A stretch of 64,000 nucleotides of DNA from Hyphomicrobium sp. (GCA_030148425.1 JASBTM010000017.1:496001-560000); one strand, 5' to 3'. Positions 1-8,987 are shown, counted from the first letter of the stretch. Notes: a model not told the origin generated them from the sequence alone. Numbers and translations: made by a program.

Positions 1-2
1 AT

Positions 3-1841
3 AGCGTCCAGCAGATGTGCGGCGACATCTATACGGCGATGCAGGCCACGCCCGAGACGAAGTCGCTCGTCTCCGGCATCGACTGCGATCCGAAGACGAC
101 GGCGGATGCGGCCTCGACGCTCTTTTCGCTGCAGGCCGGAACCAAAGTTTTCGAAAATACCTGCATGGGCGGCGACAAGCTCAACGCCAACACCTCGACC
201 GATGCGCTCTTCGCGTTCGCGCGCCGTTGCCTGTCCGACAGCGCACTGCCGAGCAACGATACGGATGCTTTGCGCACCGAGATCAATCGCATCGAGCTGT
301 CGCGCGATGACAAGGCGCACCGCTTCGTCGTGACGCTCAATGCGTTCCAGGACGGCAACAGGCTCGCGTATCTTGCGCTGGCGATTGCCATCGGTCTCGA
401 TGGGCTGATCTTCATGTCGGGCCTATTCGGCGCCAATGCCGTACGCTCGCCACTGTCGGATATTCCAAGCTTCCGTTCGCGGTCGGGCTCACAGCTTGAA
501 GCGACGATCAATGCTGCGCTTGGCGCGCATCCCTATGAGACGGCTTGGCTGACGCTGACGTCGCTCCGACCTATTACGAACCAGGATGGTTTTTCGGCGC
601 TTGCCGATTTGAGCACGATGGAGCGCTCGCAGGCCGATCGCGTGCGCATGGTGCTGACGGCGGGTGCAGACATCGGCGCGGTCGAGACCATCAGTCACAA
701 TCCCGAACGCTACCGCGTGCGCAGCGAACTTCGCGAATATCTCTCTTCGATCTGCGACAAGCAGTTCAAAACGGATGCGACCGCGAAGGATCGTGCCCGG
801 CTCGAACAGCTCGTCTCGGCGGCGCTAGCGCCGCATCCGCGCGAGCATTCCGAAATCGTGCTCAATACGCTAGAGCCGATCCGCGAGACGGAGGGCTTCA
901 CGTCGATGGTGACGCTTTCCGACATCACGAACGATTACGATTCCCGCGTTGTGCGCCGTGTGATGAATGCCGGTTCGGCGGTGAAGGCCGTCGCGCCCGA
1001 CGTCAAGATCGACGATCGGTATTACATCCGTCCGGCGCTCTACGAGACGCTGCTGACGATCCGAGCGACAGCACCGGAAAGCCCGGTTTACGGCCGCGAA
1101 CGCGCGCGCTTCGAGGGCGTGCAGGAGCGTCCGGCCATCGAGGCGGGTGCATTGCGCGAAGTGCAGCCCGAATTGCCTCCGCAGAAGAAGGGCAGCGTGC
1201 CGGAAATCGAGCGGCGGCGCGAGCAACCGGCGCTTCCGGGCGTGCCGCCGCTGACGCTGGATGAGCGGCTTCGATTGTCCGCTCATTATCGCGACGCGCT
1301 GCTCGACGCCGTGCATCTGCGCTCCGACATCGTCGACACCCGCTTGAGCCTACCGCAATCTCGCGATGCAATCCTTGAAGCCTGGAAAGCACTCAACGCG
1401 CACAGCAAGAAGAACGAAAATCTCGGGCTTTTGCTGCGCAGCTTTCAGAACGAGCAGGACCGTGTCTTGGCCGAAGTCTATTCGCGGCTCAGGAGGGAGA
1501 ACGATGGCGATGAGCGCAAGCAGTCGCTTCTCGATGCCGTCGACGGGCGTGTGCGCAACGACCTCACGCTTTACATGCTGTTCCCCGAGATGGGTCTCGT
1601 CAGCTATCTTATCGATGAACTCGAAGCTGCGGCGCAGCCCGACGATGGGCTCGTGCACGGCGAGCAGGATCTCAAGGACCAGCTCAAGTATGTGCACGAA
1701 GCCTTAGGCCGCCTCGATCTCGACAATCCACGCTCCTGGGACGAGATCCGGCAGCGGCTCGCCATGCGCACGGGATCGGACTTCCGCTTCTTCAACAAGC
1801 CGTCCGACCGCGACGGGGAGCCGGGCGACGAGGACGTTTGA
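3..1841 (+). CDS. Membrane protein of unknown function with duplicated domain (5' truncated by window)
   Basis: The frame is open to the left edge, so the true start lies outside the window; 612 residues are visible. Numbering from the Met at base 15, a hydrophobic segment (about 118-140) looks like a transmembrane helix, and the rest is soluble. Residues 165-246 and 267-349 are a tandem duplication: both start with an AAL..HP motif, continue with TL..L.PI....GF, contain a V.R.V..AG core and end in Y..R..L.E.L. The C-terminal third is charged and helical with many Glu/Arg. Codon use matches the neighbours. I do not recognise a named family. The stop codon sits inside a heptamer tandem repeat. 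It is a real gene (long open frame with a coherent duplication), but its function is unknown. Confidence 0.8.
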   Translation, partial: SVQQMCGDIYTAMQATPETKSLVSGIDCDPKTTADAASTLFSLQAGTKVFENTCMGGDKLNANTSTDALFAFARRCLSDSALPSNDTDALRTEINRIELSRDDKAHRFVVTLNAFQDGNRLAYLALAIAIGLDGLIFMSGLFGANAVRSPLSDIPSFRSRSGSQLEATINAALGAHPYETAWLTLTSLRPITNQDGFSALADLSTMERSQADRVRMVLTAGADIGAVETISHNPERYRVRSELREYLSSICDKQFKTDATAKDRARLEQLVSAALAPHPREHSEIVLNTLEPIRETEGFTSMVTLSDITNDYDSRVVRRVMNAGSAVKAVAPDVKIDDRYYIRPALYETLLTIRATAPESPVYGRERARFEGVQERPAIEAGALREVQPELPPQKKGSVPEIERRREQPALPGVPPLTLDERLRLSAHYRDALLDAVHLRSDIVDTRLSLPQSRDAILEAWKALNAHSKKNENLGLLLRSFQNEQDRVLAEVYSRLRRENDGDERKQSLLDAVDGRVRNDLTLYMLFPEMGLVSYLIDELEAAAQPDDGLVHGEQDLKDQLKYVHEALGRLDLDNPRSWDEIRQRLAMRTGSDFRFFNKPSDRDGEPGDEDV

Positions 1842-1884
1842 GGTTTGAGGTTTGAGGTTTGAGGTTTGAGGTTTGAGGTTTGAG
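1837..1884. repeat. Heptamer tandem repeat (TTTGAGG, nearly 7 copies)
   Basis: Six exact copies of TTTGAGG followed by a partial seventh. The TGA stop of the upstream gene lies in the first unit, so copy-number change would not alter the protein end. This looks like a slippage-prone microsatellite. Confidence 0.95.
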
Positions 1885-1945
1885 CGTGGGGGTGATCGCT
1901 AGGACGGGGGCAAGAGAGGATATTCCCGTCGCTTCTCTCCACCCG

Positions 1946-2144
1946 TCATCCCCGCGGAGGCGGGGATCTGTCCAAGCGCAAATTCTTCGCGAAACGTTGG
2001 CTTGGCTGGATCCCGGTCCGCGCCGGGATGACGGTATGTGGGAAGTTAGCTCGCAATCCATGTCATCCTCGGGCTTGTCCCGAGGATCCATCGGACAATA
2101 GCAAAAGTGAAAGTTAGATCCTCGGCAGGAAGCCGAGGATGCCA
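1946..2144. repeat. Palindromic intergenic repeats (GTCATCC/GGATGAC type)
   Basis: This gap of about 315 bases between convergent genes holds no credible gene. After the heptamer array come two palindromic units. The first runs from about 1948 to 2034 and is bounded by CCGTCATCC and GGGATGACGG, each flanking an internal GC-rich hairpin. The second has a left arm at 2060-2091 (ATGTCATCC ... GGATCCAT, itself a hairpin) and a degenerate right arm near 2116-2144. Similar units occur at 23857-24045, 47833-47918 and 55121-55157. Confidence 0.8.
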
Positions 2145-2156
2145 GCCTTTGTCGCG

Positions 2157-3005
2157 TTAGAGCTTGAAGTCGACGACGGTTTGGCGCTGTGAGCCGAGAC
2201 GTTCGATCTTCAGTTCCATGACGTCGCCGGGCTGAAGGAATTCCTTCGGTTTGCGAGCCGTGCCGACGCCCGGCGGCGTGCCGGTCGTGACGATATCGCC
2301 CGGTTCCAGCACCATGAATTCCGTGACGTAAGCCAGAAGATACGGAATGTTGAAAATCATCGTCGCGGTCGAGCCGGTTTGCTTGCGGGCGCCGTTGACG
2401 TCGAGGGACATGGCGAGATTGTCGACGTCGGGGATCTCGTCAGGCGTGACCAGCCAAGGTCCGATGGGACCAAAGGTTTCCGCCGATTTGCCCTTCACCC
2501 ACTGGCCACCGCGTTTCGATTGGAAACCGCGTTCGGAGACGTCATTGCAGATGCAGAAGCCCGCGATGTATTGCGCCCAATCCTTAGCTTCGACGTAGCG
2601 CGCGCGGGCGCCGATGACGAAGGCGATCTCCACCTCCCAGTCGAGGTGGCGCGAATTCCTCGGGATCATGACGTCGTCGTTCGGGCCGCAGATCGAAGTC
2701 GTCGCCTTATTGAACAGAATCGGCTCGGTCGGAATTTCCTGGCCCGTCTCTTTGGCGTGGTCAGCGTAGTTGAGGCCGATGGCGATGAAATTGTGCGTGC
2801 CCGCGACCGGGGGGCCGAGACGGGCGTCAGCCGGCGCTTTCGGCAGGGTGTTGAGGTCAAGGTTGCGCAGCTTGGCGAGCGAGCCCGGCGAAAGGTACTC
2901 GCCAGCGAGATCGGGGATCACCGAGAAGAGGTTGCGGATCTCGCCGTTGCCGTCAAGGATTCCGGGGGTTTCGGCACCCGGGGCGCCAAAGCGAACGAGT
3001 TTCAT
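2157..3005 (-). CDS. Fumarylacetoacetate hydrolase (FAH) family protein
   Basis: The 282-residue protein has the FAH fold of 2-hydroxyhepta-2,4-diene-1,7-dioate isomerases, acylpyruvases and 2-keto-4-pentenoate hydratases. An N-terminal cap of about 70 residues precedes the catalytic domain, which starts at the GLNYADHAKE motif. The acidic metal-binding set is visible: the DWEVE motif provides acidic ligands, and the later NDVSERGFQ..RGGQW.KGK segment is typical. The family binds Mg2+ or Mn2+ and cleaves or isomerises C-C bonds next to keto groups. An ATG with GGAG upstream supports the start. The gene stands alone, convergent with gene 1, so the substrate cannot be read from context. Homologues are often misnamed ureidoglycolate lyase. 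Confidence 0.88.
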   Translation of the reverse strand: MKLVRFGAPGAETPGILDGNGEIRNLFSVIPDLAGEYLSPGSLAKLRNLDLNTLPKAPADARLGPPVAGTHNFIAIGLNYADHAKETGQEIPTEPILFNKATTSICGPNDDVMIPRNSRHLDWEVEIAFVIGARARYVEAKDWAQYIAGFCICNDVSERGFQSKRGGQWVKGKSAETFGPIGPWLVTPDEIPDVDNLAMSLDVNGARKQTGSTATMIFNIPYLLAYVTEFMVLEPGDIVTTGTPPGVGTARKPKEFLQPGDVMELKIERLGSQRQTVVDFKL

Positions 3006-3390
3006 TTACACAGTCTCCAACATCATCGCCATAAGGCGCCGGGACTGGTTCTAAACAGAAAAAGCCTGTTCTGCCAATTGCGTCCGCCGGTGAAAGCGTC
3101 CGGGAAAAAGTGGGTGAAATCGCCTTAGCGAGTGAGAGGCGCTTGGCGTGCGCCCCCGCTGATAGGGCCAAAAGATTCAGCGCACGAAACTCTTCGCCGG
3201 GTTCCAGCATTCAGACGGGCGGTTGATCTGCGTCATCGAAGCCAAGGCGCTCGTGACAGAACATATTTTTTACGAGTTTATGGTGCTGTAAATTATCGAT
3301 TAGTGCGCGTACATCATATCCTCGCCGGGCAGATAGCTGAGCTATCGGGGCCTGCAGTCGCGGAAGTTCTATCGCCGGAAGGGGCGCTGC
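3006..3390. other. Divergent intergenic region, no gene seen
   Basis: This stretch of about 385 bases separates two divergent genes and should contain both promoters. An AT-rich stretch at about 3258-3306 would suit the outer-membrane-protein promoter. A weak candidate for the FAH gene (minus strand) is TTGGCA at 3077-3072 and TTAGAA at 3055-3050 with 16 bases between. The short open frames here have no family resemblance. Confidence 0.5.
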
Positions 3391-4263
3391 GTGCGTAGTC
3401 GGAACAGCAAGCGTGGCAGTATCGCGGCATCGGCCGTGGTTCTTTTGGCCATTATGCTGACATGTGGCGAAGCCGAGGGGGCGCTTGCACAAGACGTCTC
3501 TCCAAGCGCAACGAATTCAACCTTCGCGGCTTATGCGTCAACTTCGGATTTGATCGTCACGATCGGCGGATGGGGAAACATCTCGCCCGAGTTTTCCGGC
3601 TCCAGCCGCTATGACATCGGCGGCTCGCCTATCATCGACATCCGCCACCCCGGTTCCAAGGAATGGCTAAGCCTGCCGAAGGACGGTATCGACTACGAGC
3701 TGTTCGAGACCGACAACTTCCGTGCCGGGCCAGTCGGAAATCTCAGATGGGACTTCGGCAACACGCGGGATCGCGGTCTGAAAGAAATTGGCAACACGGG
3801 CGTCGACCTGTCGTTGGAGATCGGCGCATTCGTCGAATATTGGCCAGCGAGCTTCTGGCGCACACGCCTCGAAGCGCGGAATGCCGTGTATGGAGCGGAA
3901 GGATGGGTGTTCGACTTCAGCACCGATCTCGTGTGGCATCCATCTTCGAAATGGACCCTTGCCGCAGGGCCACGGCTCTCGATTGCCGACAGCGACTATA
4001 TGAACGCATACTACGGCATCACCGCCGGGGAATCGCAAAATCTGCATCTCGCGAAGTACGACGCGTCCGCGGGCGTACGCTCGACGGGTGCGGGACTATA
4101 TGCGGAATACAAAGTCACAGATCAGCTGACGACTATGGCGTCGCTCGAATATGAGCGGCTGGTCGCAAGTGCTGCGGACTCGCCGTTCGTTCGCGAAGAT
4201 GGCTCGCCGGACCAATTCACGATTTCATTCGGTGCCAAGTATCAGTTCGTCTGGAACCGGTAG
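3391..4263 (+). CDS. MipA/OmpV family outer membrane protein
   Basis: 290 residues. The GTG start is preceded by a purine-rich GGAAGGGG ribosome-binding site. An N-terminal signal peptide (basic start, hydrophobic stretch at about 10-25, cleavage near the ALA-Q site at about 34) is followed by alternating amphipathic strands ending in an aromatic-rich C-terminal strand (..GAKYQFVWNR). This is typical of the MipA/OmpV beta-barrels, with segments such as GNLRWDFG and TRLEARNAVYGAEGWVFDFSTDLVW. Family members are outer-membrane scaffolds or porin-like proteins; MipA itself tethers murein hydrolase and synthase. No partner gene is adjacent. The family call is firm, the role is open. Confidence 0.85.
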   Translation: MRSRNSKRGSIAASAVVLLAIMLTCGEAEGALAQDVSPSATNSTFAAYASTSDLIVTIGGWGNISPEFSGSSRYDIGGSPIIDIRHPGSKEWLSLPKDGIDYELFETDNFRAGPVGNLRWDFGNTRDRGLKEIGNTGVDLSLEIGAFVEYWPASFWRTRLEARNAVYGAEGWVFDFSTDLVWHPSSKWTLAAGPRLSIADSDYMNAYYGITAGESQNLHLAKYDASAGVRSTGAGLYAEYKVTDQLTTMASLEYERLVASAADSPFVREDGSPDQFTISFGAKYQFVWNR

Positions 4264-4292
4264 AGGCAAGCGCCCGGCATCGATCTCGCTCG

Positions 4293-6251
4293 CTATCGTG
4301 GAAGCGTCGCCGGGCCATTCACTTCGCCATTCGGCCGGGTGACGGCGATTTTGGGCGGCCAAAGAGCGGGGGCCAGATAGTCGGCCACGATCATTTTCTC
4401 GCCCGAAACGGAGATGTGGTCGTCGTCCATGAACATCACGTTGCCGTCGACATATCCGCGGCAGCCACGCTCCGAGCAGAACAGCGAAAAGAGCGAGACG
4501 TATTGGGCACCTTCGGAATTCGCGATATCGCGAAGGGATCGGTCGAGCGCCTCATAGCGCGCTACGTCCGGATCGAAGAGATAGGAAGCCGGCGCGCGGC
4601 CGAACTGAGCGTTGCGGGCGAGCGTTCCAGGCATCGGAATTTCGCTTAGATGGTTCGGCGCAGGACCAAGGTAGACGACGCTATGACCGGCGGCGCGCAA
4701 GGTATGTATCGTTTCCCTCAGGCCTCGCTTGAATGCCGTGTCATCGCGGCGCGCCCAGGTGGAGGCATTGGAGGCGATGACGATCGTTGCAGGCGGCACA
4801 GTTTTGAGTTGCGCCATGACCCGCTCATTGTAGGCAGCGCACTCGGCTCTGTTCGGGAACGTGGCGTCCACGCCCGGCGAGCAGGCGGATGCCGTCAGCT
4901 CGCGAAGACTTTCATTGCGCTCCTTCAGCCGCGACGCCAAAGCGAAGCTCAACTCAGCGCCGTGACTGTCTCCGTAAACGATGACCTTTGGATCGGCGGC
5001 CGCGCCCAACACGCACGACTTCGCATAGGGTTGCTTCGGAAATTGCTCGTAATGACATTTGCGGCGGACGGGGCTCTTGTCCTCCGAGGCCGATGCCAGG
5101 GCAAGGACGTCCGGACCGAAGCGCTGCGGGAAGCCTTTGAAGCCCAGAACCGCGATTGCGAGCAACGTAAGAGCGCTCAATCCCGATGCGGCGCCGAAGA
5201 ACACCGCTTTCCGACCGAAACCTCGCGCGTCCCGGCGGCGGAAGGGCGTTTCGACGTAGCGCCATGAGAGGATTGCCAGCATCAACGCGGCGGCGGCGAG
5301 CAGCGTCTGCTCGAGCGGCGTGAACGGCCGCACGATCAGAAGTCGCGCATAGACGATCAGCGGCCAATGCCAGAGATAGAGGCTATAGGAAATCAGACCG
5401 ATGAAGACGACAGGGCGAGCGCTTAGAGCGCGGGCGACGACAGTGTCTCCGCCACCAGACCAGATCACAAGCGCAGCGCCTAGACACGGAAGCAGCGCGG
5501 CTAGCCCCGGGAACGGCGTGTCGTCGCTATAGAGGAAGACAGCAGCAGCGATAGCCAAAACGCCGAGCACGCCAGCGACTTCGCGCTGACCTTTCGTGTG
5601 GGCCGCGGGAACGAAGCCCAATGCAATCACGCTCCCGAGCAGGAGTTCCCAGGCACGCGCATGAAGGCCGAAGAATGCCTGCCTTGGATCGGTCTCGACC
5701 AGGACGGCGCTCACCGCCAGAGAGACGAGCAGCAACGTCCAGAAGATTGCTCCGATGTGCTGCCGCCAGTAGGTGTATGCGGCGACGAGAATAATCGGAA
5801 ACAGAATGTAGAACTGCTCCTCGACGCCAAGGCTCCATGTGTGCAGCAGTGGCTGCGTGCCCGCCTTCGGCGAAAAATAGGATGCGTGGGCAAAGACGAT
5901 ATTGCTGACGGAAAAGAGGGCCGCAATCAGCCGAGGCGCGTAATACTTCAGTTCGTCCGGCATCAGGATGACGAACGCGGCCGCTGTTGTCGCCGCGCAC
6001 ACGACGATCAGCGCTGGCGCAATGCGGCGGACGCGCCGCTCGTAGAAGTTCAAGAAGCTGAACCGATCCTTATAGAGATCGGAGGCGATAACTTGAGTGA
6101 TCAGAAAGCCGGATAGTACGAAGAAGATATCGACGCCAACGTAGCCGCCAGAGACGCGATCAACGCCGAGGTGATAAAGCACGACCGACAAGACCGCGAT
6201 GGCGCGAAGTCCGTCCAGGTCGGCACGATATCGCAGATCCGTTCCCCCCAC
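4293..6251 (-). CDS. Acyltransferase 3 / SGNH hydrolase fusion (O-acetyltransferase)
   Basis: The 652-residue inner-membrane protein has an N-terminal acyltransferase-3 domain. It opens with the canonical R.DLDGLRAIAVLSVV.YH motif and FFVLSGFLIT, followed by about ten membrane helices to residue 370 or so. A C-terminal SGNH esterase-like domain carries the GDSH block (VIVYGDSH) and a terminal DDDH block, providing the Ser and Asp/His catalytic residues. This is the OafA/OatA-like architecture that O-acetylates cell-surface polysaccharide, lipopolysaccharide or peptidoglycan. The membrane domain is thought to pass acetyl across the membrane to the SGNH domain. The predicted start is GTG. It is monocistronic, divergent from the deacetylase-fold gene, so both may modify envelope sugars, but that is inference. 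Confidence 0.92.
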   Translation of the reverse strand: MGGTDLRYRADLDGLRAIAVLSVVLYHLGVDRVSGGYVGVDIFFVLSGFLITQVIASDLYKDRFSFLNFYERRVRRIAPALIVVCAATTAAAFVILMPDELKYYAPRLIAALFSVSNIVFAHASYFSPKAGTQPLLHTWSLGVEEQFYILFPIILVAAYTYWRQHIGAIFWTLLLVSLAVSAVLVETDPRQAFFGLHARAWELLLGSVIALGFVPAAHTKGQREVAGVLGVLAIAAAVFLYSDDTPFPGLAALLPCLGAALVIWSGGGDTVVARALSARPVVFIGLISYSLYLWHWPLIVYARLLIVRPFTPLEQTLLAAAALMLAILSWRYVETPFRRRDARGFGRKAVFFGAASGLSALTLLAIAVLGFKGFPQRFGPDVLALASASEDKSPVRRKCHYEQFPKQPYAKSCVLGAAADPKVIVYGDSHGAELSFALASRLKERNESLRELTASACSPGVDATFPNRAECAAYNERVMAQLKTVPPATIVIASNASTWARRDDTAFKRGLRETIHTLRAAGHSVVYLGPAPNHLSEIPMPGTLARNAQFGRAPASYLFDPDVARYEALDRSLRDIANSEGAQYVSLFSLFCSERGCRGYVDGNVMFMDDDHISVSGEKMIVADYLAPALWPPKIAVTRPNGEVNGPATLPR

Positions 6252-6506
6252 CTGGCCCTCTTCCGTCTATCCCCAGAGAGAACTGTATAAACCTGCCCGC
6301 CAAGTCACAAGGGCGAATAACCCCTATCCATACTGAGATGTCCAACAGCATCGCGCTTTATCTAGCGGTTGAGCGGCCGGCTTTATCTCCGAGGGGCGCT
6401 ACCGATTGCTGCGGCGCGATTTCCGGCTGGCGTGCAGCTAACGGTTCGGGCACATGTTTCGATGTGCTATTGTCCCTTTCCAACCCGCAGGACATGCCGC
6501 CTCGCA

Positions 6507-7415
6507 ATGATTGAGAACCCTGTTCCCTGGCCCAACGGCGCGCGGTGTGCCGTCGCGTTCACATTCGATATCGACTCGGAAAGTCCGCTTCATCTCGAAT
6601 ACCGTGAGCGCGCGCCTGACTTCGTCGCGACCACATCGTGGATGCGTTACGACGAGATTGCCGTGCCCAGGATACTCCGGCTTTACCGCGATTTCGGGCT
6701 GAAGCAGACCTTCTTCTATCCCGCGTGGTGCATGAAAACCTTCCCGCATCTTGTCGAGTCGATCCTCGCGGACGGACATGAGATCGGGCATCACGGCTAT
6801 ATCCACGAAAATTACAATCAGCTGCCGCGCGATGAGCAGGAGACTTTCTTCGTTCGTGCACTAGAGACGATGATCAGCATAACGGGGCAAAAGCCCAAGG
6901 GCTTTCGCGCGCCTATTTATAATTTCTCACGATATACGGCCGAAATGCTCGTTCGCCATGGGTTTGAGTACGACGCGTCGCTGATGACTGACGACATTCC
7001 GCATATCGTCGAAGCCGATGGGGGAACCTTCGTCGAGATCCCGTCGCACTGGTCGCTCGACGACTGGCCGCAGTATGTCCACGCGCCGGACTTCGGATAT
7101 CAGATGACGATCAGATCACCGGCGGAGGCAAGCGCCGTCTATATGGCCGATTTCGAAGCGGCGTATCGCTACGGCGGGCTGTGGGTCGGTGTCTGGCATC
7201 CCTGGGTCAGCGGGCGGCCAGCGCGTCTCGACGCTATCGCGCGCATGATCGAGACAATGCAGGCGCGCGGCGACGTCTGGTTTGCGCGGCTGGACGAGAT
7301 TGCCGCGCATTTGCGCAAGATAACGGCCGATGGACGCTATGAGCCGCGCCGCATTCGCCTGCCGTATTACGAGCAGGGATTGCCGGAGAGCGAATTTCCG
7401 GCAAAGCCGCGCTAG
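6507..7415 (+). CDS. Polysaccharide deacetylase-fold (NodB/PuuE-type) hydrolase
   Basis: 302 residues from the ATG at 6507, chosen because the family starts at ..PWPNGARCAVAFTFDID. The frame stays open upstream to 6369 but that extension is not family-like. Metal-site residues are visible: the DID motif (D21/D23) and the HH.{3}H motif (H95, H96, H100). This is the CE4-like branch that includes peptidoglycan deacetylase-like HP0310 and the allantoinase PuuE, so the substrate could be an N-acetyl sugar or a cyclic amide/ureide. No signal peptide is seen, which favours a cytoplasmic small-molecule substrate. Its TAG stop shares the CTAG tetranucleotide with the stop of the convergent SDR gene. 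Given the neighbouring operon for a nitrogenous solute, an amidohydrolase role is attractive but unproven. Confidence 0.82.
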   Translation: MIENPVPWPNGARCAVAFTFDIDSESPLHLEYRERAPDFVATTSWMRYDEIAVPRILRLYRDFGLKQTFFYPAWCMKTFPHLVESILADGHEIGHHGYIHENYNQLPRDEQETFFVRALETMISITGQKPKGFRAPIYNFSRYTAEMLVRHGFEYDASLMTDDIPHIVEADGGTFVEIPSHWSLDDWPQYVHAPDFGYQMTIRSPAEASAVYMADFEAAYRYGGLWVGVWHPWVSGRPARLDAIARMIETMQARGDVWFARLDEIAAHLRKITADGRYEPRRIRLPYYEQGLPESEFPAKPR

Positions 7416-8200
7416 CGAATGATGTGTCCGCCGTCGATGACGAGGTCGCTGCCGGTGACGTATTTCGATTCATCCGAGGCGAGATAAACAATTCCGTCCG
7501 CGATGTCGCTGGCTTCGCCAATGCCGAGAGGGCAAATCCGGCTCCATTCCGCCTCTACCGCGCTCGTATCCGGCAAGCCGCGATCGGCGGTGACGGCGAC
7601 GATTTCGCGTTCCAGCATCGGCGTCATGACGACGCCGGGGTGAACGGCATTGACGCGAATGTTGTATTTCCGGTCGGCGCAATAGAGGGCCGCAGCCTTC
7701 GTGAAATGGCGCGACGCGGCCTTCGACGCGCAGTACGCGGCGTTGAGGCCATCCGCGACCATGGAATAAGTCGAGGACACATTCACGATCGAGCCGCCAT
7801 GCGTTTTCATAAGCCCGATTGCCAATCGCGTGCCGATGAACGTGCCTTCGGCGTTGATGCCGAAAACGTGCCGCCAATCGTCGAGCGTCGTCTCTTCGAG
7901 GCCGCGCGTCAGCTGAATGCCAGCGTTGTTGACGAGAATGTCGAGCCGCCCGAAACGCTCCTGCACCAGCGTCATGACGGCCTGCCAATCGGCTTCGCTC
8001 GCGACATCGTGCTTTTGAAAAATGACCTCAGCGCCTTGCGATGCCAAAGCTTCCGCTGCCGCCGCGCCGGATTGCGTGTCGCGATCCGTCATCAGAACTT
8101 GCGCGCCTTCGCGGAGGAAGGCCTTCGCCGTTGCGAGACCTATACCGGCAGCTGCCCCGGTGACGATTGCGGTTTTGCCGCTCAGTCGTTTCAAATCCAT
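7412..8200 (-). CDS. Short-chain dehydrogenase/reductase (last gene of the Pot-type operon)
   Basis: 262 residues from the ATG at 8200, which has AAGGAAA just upstream; an in-frame upstream extension is not family-like. It is a classical SDR: TGAAAGIG nucleotide-binding motif near residue 13, NNAG motif, and the Ser-Tyr-Lys set (VSST..., YCASK). The C-terminus ends in the usual VTGSDLVIDGG. It probably oxidises or reduces an alcohol/keto group using NAD(P). It lies 7 bases downstream of the preceding SDR gene, closing a seven-gene operon. The presence of two SDRs after a solute transporter suggests sequential oxidation of the imported compound; the substrate is unknown. Confidence 0.88.
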   Translation of the reverse strand: MDLKRLSGKTAIVTGAAAGIGLATAKAFLREGAQVLMTDRDTQSGAAAAEALASQGAEVIFQKHDVASEADWQAVMTLVQERFGRLDILVNNAGIQLTRGLEETTLDDWRHVFGINAEGTFIGTRLAIGLMKTHGGSIVNVSSTYSMVADGLNAAYCASKAASRHFTKAAALYCADRKYNIRVNAVHPGVVMTPMLEREIVAVTADRGLPDTSAVEAEWSRICPLGIGEASDIADGIVYLASDESKYVTGSDLVIDGGHIIR

Positions 8201-8207
8201 TTTCCTT

Positions 8208-8984
8208 TCATCCGATGAAGCTGCCGCGATCGACGCCGAAGCACTGGCCGGTGATATCGGCGGCTGCATCCGAGGCGAGGAAGAGGTACATCGGCGCGAC
8301 GTCGCGCGTCGCCATCATGCCTGCGATCGGTTGATTGACGAGATACTGGTCGACCAGAGACTGCACGGATACGCCGCCCGCAGCCGCTTCGTCGCGGATC
8401 GTCCACATCGCGCCTTCGGTTTCGACCCAGCCCGGGCAGACGGCGTTGACGGTGATTTCAGAGCGGCCGAGTTCCATCGCGAGTGAACGCATAAAGCCGA
8501 CGACAGCGTGCTTCGACGCCGCATAGCCGGAATATCCGGCGGCTCCTGTCCGGCCCCAGATCGATGCCGTCATGATAATACGTCCGCCGCGAGGAATACG
8601 CGGCAGCGTTTCGCGCGTGACGTAATATGTTCCCATCACGTTGACGTCGATTACCTTGCGAAATTCGGCATCGACCGCAGGCGATGGCGGCGTCATCGGC
8701 GTCGCGGGTTGATACCCCGCGTTGTTGATCACGATATCGAACCGCTCGAAGGGCTCGAGCACCTTTCGCACTTGCTCCTGATCGGAGATATCGCACTGAA
8801 GCGCCGAGACGGGACGCTCGGACTTCTTGCTCAGCTCGGCTGCTGCGGCATGAATGAGGTCGTTCTCGGCAAGGATAGCGAGATCGGCGCCTGCCTCGGC
8901 GAACGCTTCCGCAATAGCAAGTCCAATTCCCTGACTCGCGCCAGTGACCAGAACGGTTTTGCCTTCGAACGAGAACGTCACCAT
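8208..8984 (-). CDS. Short-chain dehydrogenase/reductase
   Basis: 258 residues. TGASQGIG near residue 14 binds the nucleotide, NNAGYQPATP is the second motif, and the catalytic set is TASIWG with YAASK. A C-terminal Rossmann segment (CFGVDRGS) is slightly degenerate compared with the usual VDGG. The ATG at 8984 has AGAGG upstream. It sits 3 bases downstream of the permease stop and 7 bases before the next SDR, so all three are almost certainly co-transcribed. The two SDRs are clearly different in sequence, not a recent duplication, which argues for distinct steps. Confidence 0.88.
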   Translation of the reverse strand: MVTFSFEGKTVLVTGASQGIGLAIAEAFAEAGADLAILAENDLIHAAAAELSKKSERPVSALQCDISDQEQVRKVLEPFERFDIVINNAGYQPATPMTPPSPAVDAEFRKVIDVNVMGTYYVTRETLPRIPRGGRIIMTASIWGRTGAAGYSGYAASKHAVVGFMRSLAMELGRSEITVNAVCPGWVETEGAMWTIRDEAAAGGVSVQSLVDQYLVNQPIAGMMATRDVAPMYLFLASDAAADITGQCFGVDRGSFIG

Positions 8985-8987
8985 GGA

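Noticed and set aside
1837..1884. Heptamer repeat as an origin (iteron) or phase-variation switch
   Set aside because: No DnaA boxes or AT-rich unit nearby, and the stop codon lies in the first copy, so the reading frame is unaffected.
3132..3398. 88-residue open frame before the MipA-like gene
   Set aside because: No ribosome-binding site, Arg-rich and without family; it overlaps the promoter region.
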